64,000 nt of DNA from Oligoflexus sp. (lineage in GTDB: Bacteria > Bdellovibrionota_B > Oligoflexia > Oligoflexales > Oligoflexaceae). Below, in pieces: positions 48,595 to 58,131 of the stretch (its first letter is position 1; every line of letters begins with the position of its first letter). Both the position numbers and the translations under genes were made by a program. The stretch lies in contig JACMOC010000008.1 in assembly GCA_014378195.1 (NCBI GenBank), positions 145,212 to 209,211 on the forward strand, in the 5' to 3' direction. Under the pieces are notes generated by a model, which worked only from the letters and a program-made list of their open reading frames with translations, searched no databases and was not told where the DNA came from.

Positions 48595-48881
48595 AAGTTT
48601 GGGTACGGTGACGATAGGATATCTTTGCCCACAGGAGCTATAAGAGGCCCATCGGAATCCTCAACGAGAGAGCCACGGCTCAGGCCCTGTGTTGCCGTCA
48701 GTGCAATCCCGCGAACATGCCGCTCATCGAGTTGAGACAAAACCTCAATTGAAATAGTTTTGTTTTCTGCATATAGGAGGGAATAAATCTCCGGTAGAAA
48801 TTTATCGAACTTGACATCTACGATGCTCCCGCGCACCGATACAACGGTGCCAGGATTCAAAGCGTGGATAATTTTCTTCAT
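48591..48881 (-). pseudogene. atpD: N-ATPase-type F1 beta subunit, N-terminal fragment
   Basis: 96 codons: GTVVSVRGSIVDVKF, then IEVLSQLDERHVRGIALTAT and QGLSRGSLVEDSDGPL, ending soon after APVGKDIL. This is the first fifth of the F1 beta subunit. The catalytic Walker A region and all later genes up to atpA (epsilon, a, c, b in N-ATPase order) are missing, consistent with one large deletion joining atpD to the region just before atpA. Confidence 0.82.
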
Positions 48882-49125
48882 GTTTCAACTCTGTGAATAG
48901 CGAGAAGATTTTAGTCCACGAATTGATAGGAGCACGAATCGGGTGATTTGATGATACTTAATCTCTTGTATTCGAGAGGCCTGCAAATTTCTAGGATGTA
49001 TTTTGTCAGCAGTATTCAGATAGAAATGTTTTTGATCGTAATGTTTGAAAGTTTTTTGTTTGAACGAAAAAAAAGGGCGTATGGTAGGAAAGATGGTTCT
49101 CAAAAAAGAGATGAGAGGTGACAGT

Positions 49126-49935
49126 ATGCTCTTTAGTGCAAGCAAATTTCTAGATATTGCAGTGCAAGCGACAGATGGCGAAATCGGAAAAGTGAAGGAT
49201 ATGTATTTTGATGATAAAACCTGGGCAGTTCGCTATGTAGTCGTTACCTGCGGAGAATGGGCTGACAAGAAAGATGTCCTCCTTATTCCATCGCATCTTC
49301 AAGTACCGAATGCCCTAACTCCCATTCTAATCACCGATTCAACGAAACAGCAGGTATTTGAAAGTCCAACTCCAGGTTCTGACCTTCCCGTCTCACGACA
49401 GTATGAAATCGATTTATATTCTCACTATTCATTAGCCCCTTATTGGAGCTACCCAACGGTAGGTTATGGATTTTCCGCTTACTATCCCGACGTGGGAGAA
49501 ACGGATCGGGCCGATCGATTTGCTAGAAAAAGTGCACAAGAGATGGATTTTGATCCTCACCTTAGAAGCCTGAAGGAAGTTCAAGGCTATCACATCAAAA
49601 CCCAAGATGACGAGCTGGGTCATGTCGTCGACGTTTTGATTAGTCGAGAATCTGCTGAAGTTACTCACTTTGTTGTTGATACAGTCAACTGGTGGCCAAG
49701 CAAGCATGTCCTAATCGAGGTGGGGGCCATTAGAAGCTTTGACTGGGAATTCAAAACGCTGAGTACCTCGCTCGACAAAGAAACGATCAAAGGCGCTCCT
49801 GTATTTGACGAAAAAAATTCTTTCGATCCGGAGTACATGGAGAAATTATGGGAGTATTATCATAGATATAATACACCTTGGAAATCGGGGCGAGTTAGAA
49901 TTGATTCGGGATCTCTCTCCGGCCATTCCCTTTAA
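49126..49935 (+). CDS. Double PRC-barrel domain protein
   Basis: A 269-residue protein; ATG 49126 follows GAGAGGTGA. Two PRC-barrel domains are visible. The first has FLDIAVQATDGEIGKVKDMYFDD (about 6-28) followed by WAVRYVVVTCGEW. The second has VQGYHIKTQDDELGHVVDVL followed by VTHFVVDTVNWWPSKHVLI. PRC barrels often bind RNA, pigment proteins or partner proteins, and such two-barrel proteins are common in stress islands. A small, damaged relative follows at 50021. Confidence 0.82.
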   Translation: MLFSASKFLDIAVQATDGEIGKVKDMYFDDKTWAVRYVVVTCGEWADKKDVLLIPSHLQVPNALTPILITDSTKQQVFESPTPGSDLPVSRQYEIDLYSHYSLAPYWSYPTVGYGFSAYYPDVGETDRADRFARKSAQEMDFDPHLRSLKEVQGYHIKTQDDELGHVVDVLISRESAEVTHFVVDTVNWWPSKHVLIEVGAIRSFDWEFKTLSTSLDKETIKGAPVFDEKNSFDPEYMEKLWEYYHRYNTPWKSGRVRIDSGSLSGHSL

Positions 49936-50020
49936 TATCGAATAAGGGCGGTGTATGGAATGAGTTCAGTTACGCTATATAGATTGAAAATCAAACTAAT
50001 TTTGGAAAACAGGAGAATCC

Positions 50021-50092
50021 ATGAATCTCAATATGAAAGAATTTATTGGCAGTAAGCTCATGGCGAAAGACGGGGAAGTCGGAACATCTTAA
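50021..50092 (+). pseudogene. PRC-barrel gene, 5' fragment
   Basis: 23 codons: MNLNMKEFIGSKLMAKDGEV then a stop. The KEFIGSKLMAKDGEVG pattern is the opening strand pair of a PRC barrel. AGGAGAATCC precedes the ATG. The frame runs into the truncated gnd gene on the other strand, so a deletion joined the two. Confidence 0.65.
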
Positions 50093-50651
50093 CGAAGTGT
50101 CCGGAGCCGCTCGGCCCGCAGTGCAGGTAGCCTTGAGGCGCTGTGCCTTCAAGCCCGCCTGATCCGGGAGTTAGAGGGATATTTCCGCGCCCTGGCGCGA
50201 GCGTCTTAAATAGAGGGTCGAATGTTTGTACCGCTTCATTGGATCCCCCTATCATCAGACAGTAGCCACGATCGAGGCCCATTACGCCCCCGCTCGTCCC
50301 GCAGTCAAGGTAGTGGATTCGCTTGCTAGCGAGTTCCTTTGATCGCCTTATGTCGTCGACGTAATAGGAATTTCCGCCGTCGATTAGGATGTCATTCGGG
50401 TCAAGGTGTGGGGTGAGTTCGGTAATGATTTGGTCAATGAACGCTGCTGGAACCATCATCCAGATCACTCTTGGACTCTCGAGTTTTTCAACGAGATCAG
50501 GTAGCGACGAAGCTTTAAGAACATCCTCTTGACTTAATCCTTCCATAGCTTCGTAGGACTTATCAAATACCACACAGCTATGACCACTTCGGGTAAGACG
50601 CCGAACTAAATTTCCGTCCATTCGACCTAAACCAATCATACCAACTTGCAT
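50058..50651 (-). pseudogene. gnd: 6-phosphogluconate dehydrogenase, C-terminally truncated
   Basis: 197 codons starting MQVGMIGLGRMDGNLVRRL, with AAGAGGTG upstream. NAD(P)-binding and substrate motifs are present: GLGRM, DGGNSYYVDD, CGTSGGVMGLDRGYCLMIGG, and GPSGSGHFVKM. The family continues for about 110 further residues; here unrelated residues FRLPRLSP follow and the frame stops. The break at about 50083 is where the PRC fragment begins. The helical C-terminal dimerisation domain is therefore missing. It would oxidise 6-phosphogluconate to ribulose-5-phosphate. Confidence 0.85.
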
Positions 50652-50671
50652 AAAGCACCTCTTACATCAAC

Positions 50672-52085
50672 TTATTTTATCGGATGAGCGCGACCTTGAG
50701 CTTTGTTAATCGCCGCGTGCAAGCGCTTCATTCCCGCTTATATCCCATCACGTTCATTAAAAATCGCAGAACCTGCTACTAAGATGCTAGTGCCAGCTTC
50801 TATGACCGAAAGAGCTGTTTAACCGTTAATGCCACCATCGACCGCTAATTCACAGAGTGGATTGATACGTTCGATTATGGAGCGGACCAGGCGTATCTTC
50901 GGTAAGGTCGAGGGAATGAAAGTTTGATGTCCAAAACCAGGATCCACAGTCATAACGAGAACTTGATCCAAATCTTCGAGAATCTCCTCGAGCGCACAGG
51001 CAGGGGTTGCTGGATTGATTACGACACCAACTTGCTTACCCAGATTTCGAATTTTCTGCACGGTCCGATGAAGGTTGTGATTGCCCTCGAGGTGGACAAT
51101 AAGAGAATCAGAGCCACATTCGGCGAATGTTTCTAGGAATGAGTCAGGATCGGTAATCATCAGATGGGTATCCAGCATCAAGTCTGTCACCTTGCGGAGG
51201 GATCGAATAATCGGGGTTCCTATCGAAAGATTTGGCACGAAATGTCCATCCATAACGTCCACATGGAGCCGGTGCGCACCCGAGCGGGTCACTTCATCAA
51301 CTTGATCGGCTAAATGGGCGAAATCCGCAGCTAAAATAGAGGATGCAATTTCTATATAGCGCGTGTCGTCTTGTGAGGGAAAGGCAAACGCGTCGACAAA
51401 CCAATTCAGTTGGCCTGACGAAGGACGGATCTGGTTAGCAGGCAGCATTGCCTTTCCGCCTATAGGCTTAAGCGCTCTTTGCAGCGCGTCCGCCTTTTTA
51501 TTGCCGGCCACCAGAAAAAGCGCCATCTTCGTTTGATTAAGGAGCGGCAGAGTTAAGGTCATTCGCGGGAAGTCTTCTGTGCTTTTCTGTACGCCCGAAA
51601 CCCATTGTTGAGTTTCGTTCCATTTCGAATCATCAGAAAAAAGGGAGGCTGTATGACCATCGACCCCAAAACCGAGAAAAACTAAATCAAAGCACGGCGG
51701 CGAATCGGCGAAATAATGTCGTAAGATCGATTCATACTCCTCCACGGCCGCCACTGCATTTTGGTCTCGGAACATGGGACGAATGTTTGATGGGGGAATG
51801 GGGGACACGTGAGAGAAGGGCATCATTTGCCATTCGATAATTGCTTCGTGAATCACCTGTGGGCACGCAGCGTTCGTCTCCCCAAAAAACATGTACCTTA
51901 GTCAAATCTATCTGCTCACAAAAAAGCTTCGTGGAAAGCAATTTATAAGTCGCTTCTGGTGTCGAACCGCCAGAAAGAACGACGGAAAACTTTCCCGATC
52001 GTGTGGCCGCTTTCTTGAATTCTAAGACAAGCACTTTGGCGGCCGCTTGGGCTAACGCTGACTCATCCTGGAAGACTTTAAGCAT
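50672..52085 (-). pseudogene. 6-phosphogluconolactonase fused to ribulose-5-phosphate 3-epimerase, multiply disrupted
   Basis: The first part (MLKVFQDESALAQ, LSGGSTPEATYKLL, FWGDERCVP, LGFGVDGHTASLF) is 6-phosphogluconolactonase. A one-base excess in one of two C5 tracts (minus strand; 51800-51804 or 51792-51796) shifts the frame in the middle. The second part continues in frame with IASSILAADFAHLADQV, HVDVMDGHFVPNL, and MTVDPGFGHQTF, i.e. the epimerase, with no stop between. Two in-frame TAA (50821-50819 and 50740-50738) interrupt the epimerase end, GGING-stop-TAL and RDGI-stop-AGM. The fusion itself seems original; the other changes look like decay. The pgl start overlaps the zwf end. Confidence 0.82.
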
Positions 52086-53595
52086 CATCCCCCTCCTTAG
52101 TCGATTCGGCGTCGAGTAGCCAGGCTCTTCCATCACGTTCTACCATTGCATCAGCAGCTTTTGGCCCCCATGATCCAGCCGTATAATTGGGAAAGTCGTT
52201 CGGCTCTTCGTTTTGCCAGACCTCGAGAATGGGCGAAACCACTGACCAAGCCACTGTTTCGAGATCGGCCCTAACGAATGACGTGGCATCATTGTTCATA
52301 ACGTCAATCAACAAGGTCTCATAGGCTTCGGGTGTTTCTTGAGTGAAGGACTCTCCATAGGAGAACTTCATAGCGGCGGGTTGCAGGGTGAAGGCAGTGC
52401 CAGGCTTTTTAGCCTGGAAATGGAGGCTTATCCCTTCGTTTTTTTGAACTCGAATTTGAAGATGGTTCGGAGCCCAAACCTTGGTCGCACTGTCTGGGAA
52501 GGCCCGATGCGGCACCGGTCTAAATTGCAAAGATATTTCGGCAATTCTATCGGCTAGGCGTTTGCCTGTGCGAAGGTAAAAAGGCACGTCTTGCCAGCGC
52601 CAGTTATCAATATGGAGTTTTAATGCCGCATAAGTCTCAGTATTTGAGTCTGAATTAACATTGGGTTCGGCTCGATAGCCTGAGATCATACTCGCTCCCG
52701 AATTCTCTGGCCCGTACTGACCACGAATCGCAAAATCGCCAACATGATCCTTATCGATGAGACGAATGGCGTTCAGAACATCAACTTTTTTATTACGAAT
52801 TTCGTCTTGGTCAAATGAAACGGGAGCTTCCATTGCGATAAGACCTAAGAGCTGGAAGAGATGATTTTCCATCATGTCACGCAAGGCCCCCGCGCTGTCG
52901 TAATAGTGCCTTCGGTGCTCTATACCGACTCTTTCAGCAACTGTGATTTGAACGTTGTCGATATAACGCCGATTCCAAATGGGTTCGAAAAGACTATTTG
53001 CAAATCGAATCGCCAAGATATTTTGTACGGTTTCTTTACCCAGGTAGTGATCGATCCTAAAAATCTGGGATTCATTCATGACGCGCGTTAACGTTCGATT
53101 TAACTGGCAAGCGGAAGCCAAATCTCGTCCAAAAGGCTTTTCTACCACCACTCGGCTTTTTTCGGGATTGGATAGGAGCTTTGCTTCATTGAGTGCTGTT
53201 ACGATGAGCTCTATTAAAGTAGGCGCTACCGCCAGATAAAAGATCTGATCGGCTTCAACATCCCATGCCTGGCTCTGACTCCGCATAGTATTGGCCAAAT
53301 CATAGTAAGATTGGGGGGTAGTGAAATCGAGAGACGTAAAGCTCACGTTTTGGGAGAACTTATCCCAAGTTTCCTCAGATACCTTCCCGCGTCTGGAAAA
53401 CTCGTTGACTCCATTCTGCAGATGGCTTCGAAATGAACTTTCGTCAAAAGGTTTATGGTCTAAACCTATGACCGAGAAGTGTTCGGGCAAACGACCATCT
53501 AAAGAGAGATTGAAGAGAGCTGGGATTAATTTCCGGTGAGTCAGGTCTCCACCCGCTCCGAAGATCACCAGTATTGTTGGTTTCGGAGTATTCAT
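52078..53595 (-). CDS. zwf: Glucose-6-phosphate 1-dehydrogenase
   Basis: A 505-residue intact enzyme of normal length. NADP-binding GAGGDLTHRKLIPALF is at the N terminus; the active-site peptide is RIDHYLGKE, and VVVEKPFGRDL is present. It converts glucose-6-phosphate to 6-phosphogluconolactone. The ATG at 53595 (GGAG upstream) overlaps the rpiB stop; an open frame extends further upstream through rpiB but is not needed. It is one of only two intact enzymes in this sugar-phosphate cluster. Confidence 0.93.
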   Translation of the reverse strand: MNTPKPTILVIFGAGGDLTHRKLIPALFNLSLDGRLPEHFSVIGLDHKPFDESSFRSHLQNGVNEFSRRGKVSEETWDKFSQNVSFTSLDFTTPQSYYDLANTMRSQSQAWDVEADQIFYLAVAPTLIELIVTALNEAKLLSNPEKSRVVVEKPFGRDLASACQLNRTLTRVMNESQIFRIDHYLGKETVQNILAIRFANSLFEPIWNRRYIDNVQITVAERVGIEHRRHYYDSAGALRDMMENHLFQLLGLIAMEAPVSFDQDEIRNKKVDVLNAIRLIDKDHVGDFAIRGQYGPENSGASMISGYRAEPNVNSDSNTETYAALKLHIDNWRWQDVPFYLRTGKRLADRIAEISLQFRPVPHRAFPDSATKVWAPNHLQIRVQKNEGISLHFQAKKPGTAFTLQPAAMKFSYGESFTQETPEAYETLLIDVMNNDATSFVRADLETVAWSVVSPILEVWQNEEPNDFPNYTAGSWGPKAADAMVERDGRAWLLDAESTKEGDDA

Positions 53596-54050
53596 AGAGG
53601 TAACTCCGATCGTTCCAAAAGAGCGAGTTTTTGCAGGCGGCGTTGGAATCTGACCTCGTTTTTGAAACGCGAGCGTAGAAACGTTTGAGTCAACTGCCAT
53701 GCGAACGGAAAATGGTCTATCTGGGCGCCGAGGCACATTACGTTCATATGATCGTCTTCAACGCCCTGCTGAGCTGAAAAAAGATCATGGATAAGGCCTG
53801 CTCGAACGTTGCGTACCTTATTTGCGGCTATGGAGGCTCCGATTCCGCTGCCGCAGATCGCTATGCCTTTTTCAATCGAACCCTGACCGACTGCTCTTGC
53901 CATAGGCGCAACAAAATCAGAGTAATCGTCCGTGGAATCAAGTTCGAAAGCACCATAGTCTGTTACCTCGAGATCAATTTCGGTGAGAGCAATTTTCAGC
54001 CTCTCTTTCAAGTCAAATCCGCGGTGATCGGCTGCAATTCCTATTTTCAA
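53592..54050 (-). CDS. rpiB: Ribose-5-phosphate isomerase B
   Basis: A 152-residue enzyme with the RpiB/LacAB pattern: MKIGIAADHRGFDLKERL, catalytic Cys in AICGSGIGASIAANK, and RAGLIHD, and HMNVMCLG. It starts at TTG 54050 after a strong AAGGAGG; the TTG overlaps the stop of tkt (TTGA). It interconverts ribose-5- and ribulose-5-phosphate. Intact. Confidence 0.92.
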   Translation of the reverse strand: MKIGIAADHRGFDLKERLKIALTEIDLEVTDYGAFELDSTDDYSDFVAPMARAVGQGSIEKGIAICGSGIGASIAANKVRNVRAGLIHDLFSAQQGVEDDHMNVMCLGAQIDHFPFAWQLTQTFLRSRFKNEVRFQRRLQKLALLERSELPL

Positions 54051-54867
54051 TTTTGGCCTCCTTGACTCGATTTTCGAATCGTCCGAGCCTTTTTACAGAC
54101 GTTCTCTATGTTAAATCCAAACTCCTGCAGCAAACGTTCGCCGGGTGCTGAGGCTCCATAATGATCGATACAAATTACCTCTATGTTTTTGGGGCCCAAG
54201 TAAGAGTTCCATCCGAGTGATACCCCCGGCTTCGATCGCCAGCCAAGGAATAGCCGGAGGTAAGACTTGGTCGCGGATGCTTTCCGACTGATTTCTAAAC
54301 AAATTCCAGCTTGGAAGACTCACGACGCGCACCCCAAGGCCCTCGCTTTCCAGGATTTTTCGGGCTTCCATTGCGAGGTGCACTTCGGACCTGGTGGCGA
54401 TTAAAGCGCGACGCCAAGGTTTGTTCGGCGATTGCCATTCCAACCGCATTACCAAAACCTTGGCCTAGAGGGCCGGTTGTTGCCTCGACTCCAGGAACCT
54501 TGCCATATTCGGGGTGTCCAGGTGTTCGGCTTTGCCATTGGCGAAATTCTTTGAGATCGTCAAGCGTGAGATCAAATCCGCTGAGGTGAAGTAGGGCGTA
54601 AAGCATCGCGCTACCGTGACCCGCGGATAGTACGAAACGATCCCAATCAATCCATTTTGGATCGGTAGGATTAAATTTAAGGAAATGATCCCAAAGAACA
54701 TAAGACATGCTTGCGGCGCCCAAGGGCAGGCCAGGGTGTCCAGATCCAGCTTTTTGAACGGCATCGACCGCTAAGAAACGGATAGAATTCACACACAACT
54801 CGTCTAATTCCGCTCGAAGCAAATTCTTATTCAATGAGTTGTCCTTGGAGTGAAATCGGTGATTCAT
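54047..54867 (-). pseudogene. tkt: Transketolase with internal deletion and homopolymer frameshift
   Basis: The 5' part holds the N terminus ([36 protein letters not shown], and [18 protein letters not shown]). Near 54412-54440 it jumps to the C-terminal domain in another frame ([32 protein letters not shown]). About 350 residues, including most of the TPP-binding and pyrimidine domains, are gone. Then a C5 tract (54223-54227; G5 on the coding strand) has one extra base: removing it restores IEAGVSLGWNSYLG and IDHYGASAPGERLLQEFGF to the TGA at 54049-54047. It would exchange two-carbon units in the pentose phosphate pathway. Confidence 0.85.
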
Positions 54868-56518
54868 TCTGAGCTCCCTGTTTTAGCCAAAGCTCTATTG
54901 ACAATTGTTTGTGCTTCCTCCAAAACGAGACGCAAATGGGCTTCCCCATGAAAACTTTCGGCATAAATCTTATAGATGCTTTCCGTGCCCGACGGACGCG
55001 CAGCAAACCAAGGCGATTTGCTCATGACCTTTAAACCGCCGATGGGTGACCCGTCGTGGGCCGCGCTGATGACGCTCTCGATCTTTTCTCCTGCCAGAAA
55101 CGAATCGCGGATGGCCTCGGCCGAAAGCCCTGCGAGGTTTTGCTGCTGTTCGGGGGTTGCCGCTGCTTCTATGCGTTCATAGCAAGGCTCCCCATATTCC
55201 TCAGTGAGTTGTTTATAAATCTCACCGGGATCGCGACCAAGTTTCGCAGTAATTTCTCCTGCGAGTAGGGCGGGGGTGATGCCATCTTTATCGGTAATCC
55301 AAACATTCCCGTCTAGACGAGCAAACGAAGCGCCCGCGCTTTCTTCGCCTCCAAAGGCTAAGCTGCCGTCGAGTAGTCCGTCGACAAACCACTTGAAGCC
55401 GACCGGAACCTCAAAAAGCTTACGCCCCAGCCCGGCCGTAATCCTATCTATTAACTGGCTGCTCACCACGGTTTTGCCGACAGCTGCATGGCCTGACCAA
55501 TTCGGGCGATGTTGAAAGAGGTAATAGATTGCAAAAGAAAGATAGTGGTTCGGAGGCATAAGGCCGACGCTTTTGGTAACAATTCCATGACGGTCGTGAT
55601 CGGTATCACAGGCAAAGGCAACCTCGTACTGATCTTTCAAGCCAATCAGACGTTTCATGGCGTAAGGGGACGAGGGATCCATCCGAATCTGGCCATCCCA
55701 GTCGAGAGTCATGAAGCGAAACGTGGGATCGACGATGTCGCTGAGCACGGTAAGATTGAGTTTATAGAGTTCGGCAATACGAGACCAATAATGAACGCCT
55801 GCGCCCCCAAGGGATCCACTCCCAGACTCAGCTTAGACTCCCGAATGATCTTCATATCAATCACATTCTCGAGATCACTGACGTAAGAGTGAAGGTAGTC
55901 ATGCCTATGCGTTGTCGAAGCACGCAGTGCTTTTTCGTAAGACATCTTTTTGACCCCCGATAATCGTGCCTTAAGAAATGCGTTCGCTTGGTTTTGGATC
56001 CAGTTTGTGATTGCGGCATCGGCGGGCCCTCCATTGGGAGGATTATATTTGAAGCCTCCGTCACGCGGTGGATTATGAGAGGGGGTAATCACTATTCCAT
56101 CGGCGAGACCTTGTTTTCGGCCGCGATTGTAGCTGAGGATGGCATGAGATATTACCGGCGTAGGCGTATATTCGTCATGAGTGGAAAGCATGACTTCCAC
56201 CTCATTCGCTGCCAGTACTTCGAGGGCACTCGCAAGCGCGGGGATAGAAAGGGCGTGGGTATCCATTCCAAGATATAAAGGGCCATCAATATTATTAAGT
56301 TTTCGGTAATTACAAATCGATTGTGTTATCGCTAAGATATGCCACTCATTAAAAGACGTATCAAACGCCGAACCACGGTGTCCAGATGTCCCAAACATGA
56401 CTCGTTGTGAATGAATATCTCCATCGTGCTGATTCAGGAAATAGGCTGTGATAAGTTTTGGGACGTCAATTAACATGTTTGGTTCAGGCAACATTCCAGC
56501 ATGAGAATTTATTTTCAT
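54864..56518 (-). pseudogene. pgm: Phosphoglucomutase with single-base frameshift
   Basis: Both halves match alpha-D-phosphoglucomutase, which interconverts glucose-1- and glucose-6-phosphate. The first half has MFGTSGHRGSAFDTSFNE and the active serine loop ITPSHNPP. The second has [32 protein letters not shown], and [11 protein letters not shown], and ends in [16 protein letters not shown]. The break is in a C5 run at 55804-55808 (G5 on the coding strand). One extra G would restore [21 protein letters not shown], the family sequence. The end overlaps the tkt start (ATGA). Confidence 0.87.
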
Positions 56519-56654
56519 CTCGACCTCGGATTCAAGCTACGGCTGCCGGTCTGCACTTATTAGTTTTATACGTTTGTTCACGCATGCATTTATTGTGCCT
56601 AATAGTTCATCTCGTTTTGGAATGTTACTTGCACGAAGTTTGCTCTGAACAAAA

Positions 56655-57167
56655 TCTGACCTCGGCTCAGGCCCAATATATCGGGGCGAACCTGGGACGA
56701 ATGGTCAGCATTCATTCTTTCAGCTTCTGCATCAAGGGACGCGCCTCGTGCCTTGCGATTTTATCGGGTTCAGTCAGTCTCTGAATCCCTTGGGCCGGCA
56801 TCACGATCTATTGCTGGCTAATATGATAGCGCAGGCGAAAGCCCTAGCGTTCGGCAAATCCAAAGAGGCTGTTCTTACTTCTGATATTCAACCATGGCTA
56901 GCGCCTCATCTCACTTTCGAAGGGAATCGCCCTTCAACTGTCATTCTCATGGATCGATTGACGCCGCATGGGCTCGGGAGTCTAATTGCGCTTTACGAGC
57001 ACAGTGTTTTTACTCAGGGATTGATTTGGGACATTGATTCGTTCGATCAATGGGGTGTGGAATTAGGCAAGGAGGTCTCAAATCAGATCGTTGAGGCAAT
57101 TGAGAGCCCTGAACTCCCCCCCGTTTTACGACGACAGCTCAACGAGAGCCCTTGTGAAACGATATAG
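56655..57167 (+). pseudogene. pgi: Glucose-6-phosphate isomerase, C-terminal fragment
   Basis: About 170 codons of a 550-residue enzyme: [19 protein letters not shown], then [46 protein letters not shown], and [17 protein letters not shown] sequence. There is no proper start and the first two thirds are missing, although a GTG at 56748 could initiate a shorter product. It faces away from the pgm cluster. The catalytic Glu and His of GEPGTNGQH and later Lys are partly present, but the fold cannot be complete. Confidence 0.85.
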
Positions 57168-57268
57168 AAGCTCGAGAAGTCTGCCTAAATAAGCTCTACT
57201 TCCACTGGCACAAGCATTGCACGGAAGAGGAAGAATACCGAGCATCTTTTTAAAAGAAGGAAAGTCCT

Positions 57269-57934
57269 ATGTTCAAAGGAATTGAACGATCAGATAGTCA
57301 GCTAGAGTCCGATATCAAAAACGAGATGGATTGGGACCCGAGTTTTACGTCGACGGATGTACGGATTACTACAAAGGACGGTCTCGTCACTTTAAGTGGC
57401 AGCATTCCCCACAATGCCGAACGGTTTAGGGCGGAACTAGCGGCCCAAAGAGTAGCGGGCGTTCGAATGGTTGTGGACCAACTCGAAGTTGCCCCGCTTG
57501 GTCATTCCCAACCTGATGACGGTGACATTGGACGAGCCGCTATTCAGGCCCTGCAATGGAATTCTCAAGTGCCGGATACGGTAAAAGTATCCATTCAAAA
57601 GGGTTGGATAACATTAAGGGGCAGTACGCAGTGGGACTTCCAACGGAAATCGGCTGTCAAAGCTGTTGAGTCTTTGATCGGTGTTTTAGGCGTTCACAAC
57701 GACTTGATTCTCCAATCTGCAGACGTTGCGGTCGATGTAAAAAGCCGTATTGAGGAAGCCCTCAAGAGATCTGCTATAACAGAGGGACAAAATATTAACG
57801 TAATAGTGACAGGTGGGATTGCGGTTCTCAACGGAACTGTAAATTCTTTGTCAGAATCAGAAGATGCTTGCCTCGCAGCTTTCAATGCAACCGGTGTTAT
57901 GCAAGTTCACAATAATCTTCAAATAGCCGCATAG
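57269..57934 (+). CDS. Triple BON-domain protein
   Basis: A 221-residue protein with three BON domains. The first begins LESDIKNEMDWDPSFTSTDV and contains VTLSGSIPH. The second includes ALQWNSQVPDTVKVSIQKGW followed by ITLRGSTQWDFQR. The third includes KSRIEEALKRSAI and GIAVLNGTVNSLSE. No signal peptide is visible, so it resembles cytoplasmic OsmY-like stress proteins. AAGGAAAG precedes the ATG. It is a clear paralogue of the gene at 58503, same length. Confidence 0.85.
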   Translation: MFKGIERSDSQLESDIKNEMDWDPSFTSTDVRITTKDGLVTLSGSIPHNAERFRAELAAQRVAGVRMVVDQLEVAPLGHSQPDDGDIGRAAIQALQWNSQVPDTVKVSIQKGWITLRGSTQWDFQRKSAVKAVESLIGVLGVHNDLILQSADVAVDVKSRIEEALKRSAITEGQNINVIVTGGIAVLNGTVNSLSESEDACLAAFNATGVMQVHNNLQIAA

Positions 57935-58131
57935 CATTCCTAAACCGGGGGTCCTGGGCTCAATGCTAGGATCCTCTGTGGAACCGCAGTTTTTATCTTC
58001 CTTATCAATGTAATGCGCTGCGGAGTTAAATCTTGGAATTTTAACGCGGGTTTCCTCCGAATGACCCCAACCGTGAAAATGAAGGGGAGGAAAATCCATC
58101 CTAAATTTTTGATTAAGGGGCCGATGGGATA

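Noticed and set aside
32166..52085. Recoded TAG/TAA codons (alternative genetic code)
   Set aside because: The interrupted positions correspond to Gln, Tyr and probably Glu, and TAA/TAG terminate intact genes here, so reassignment to one amino acid does not fit.
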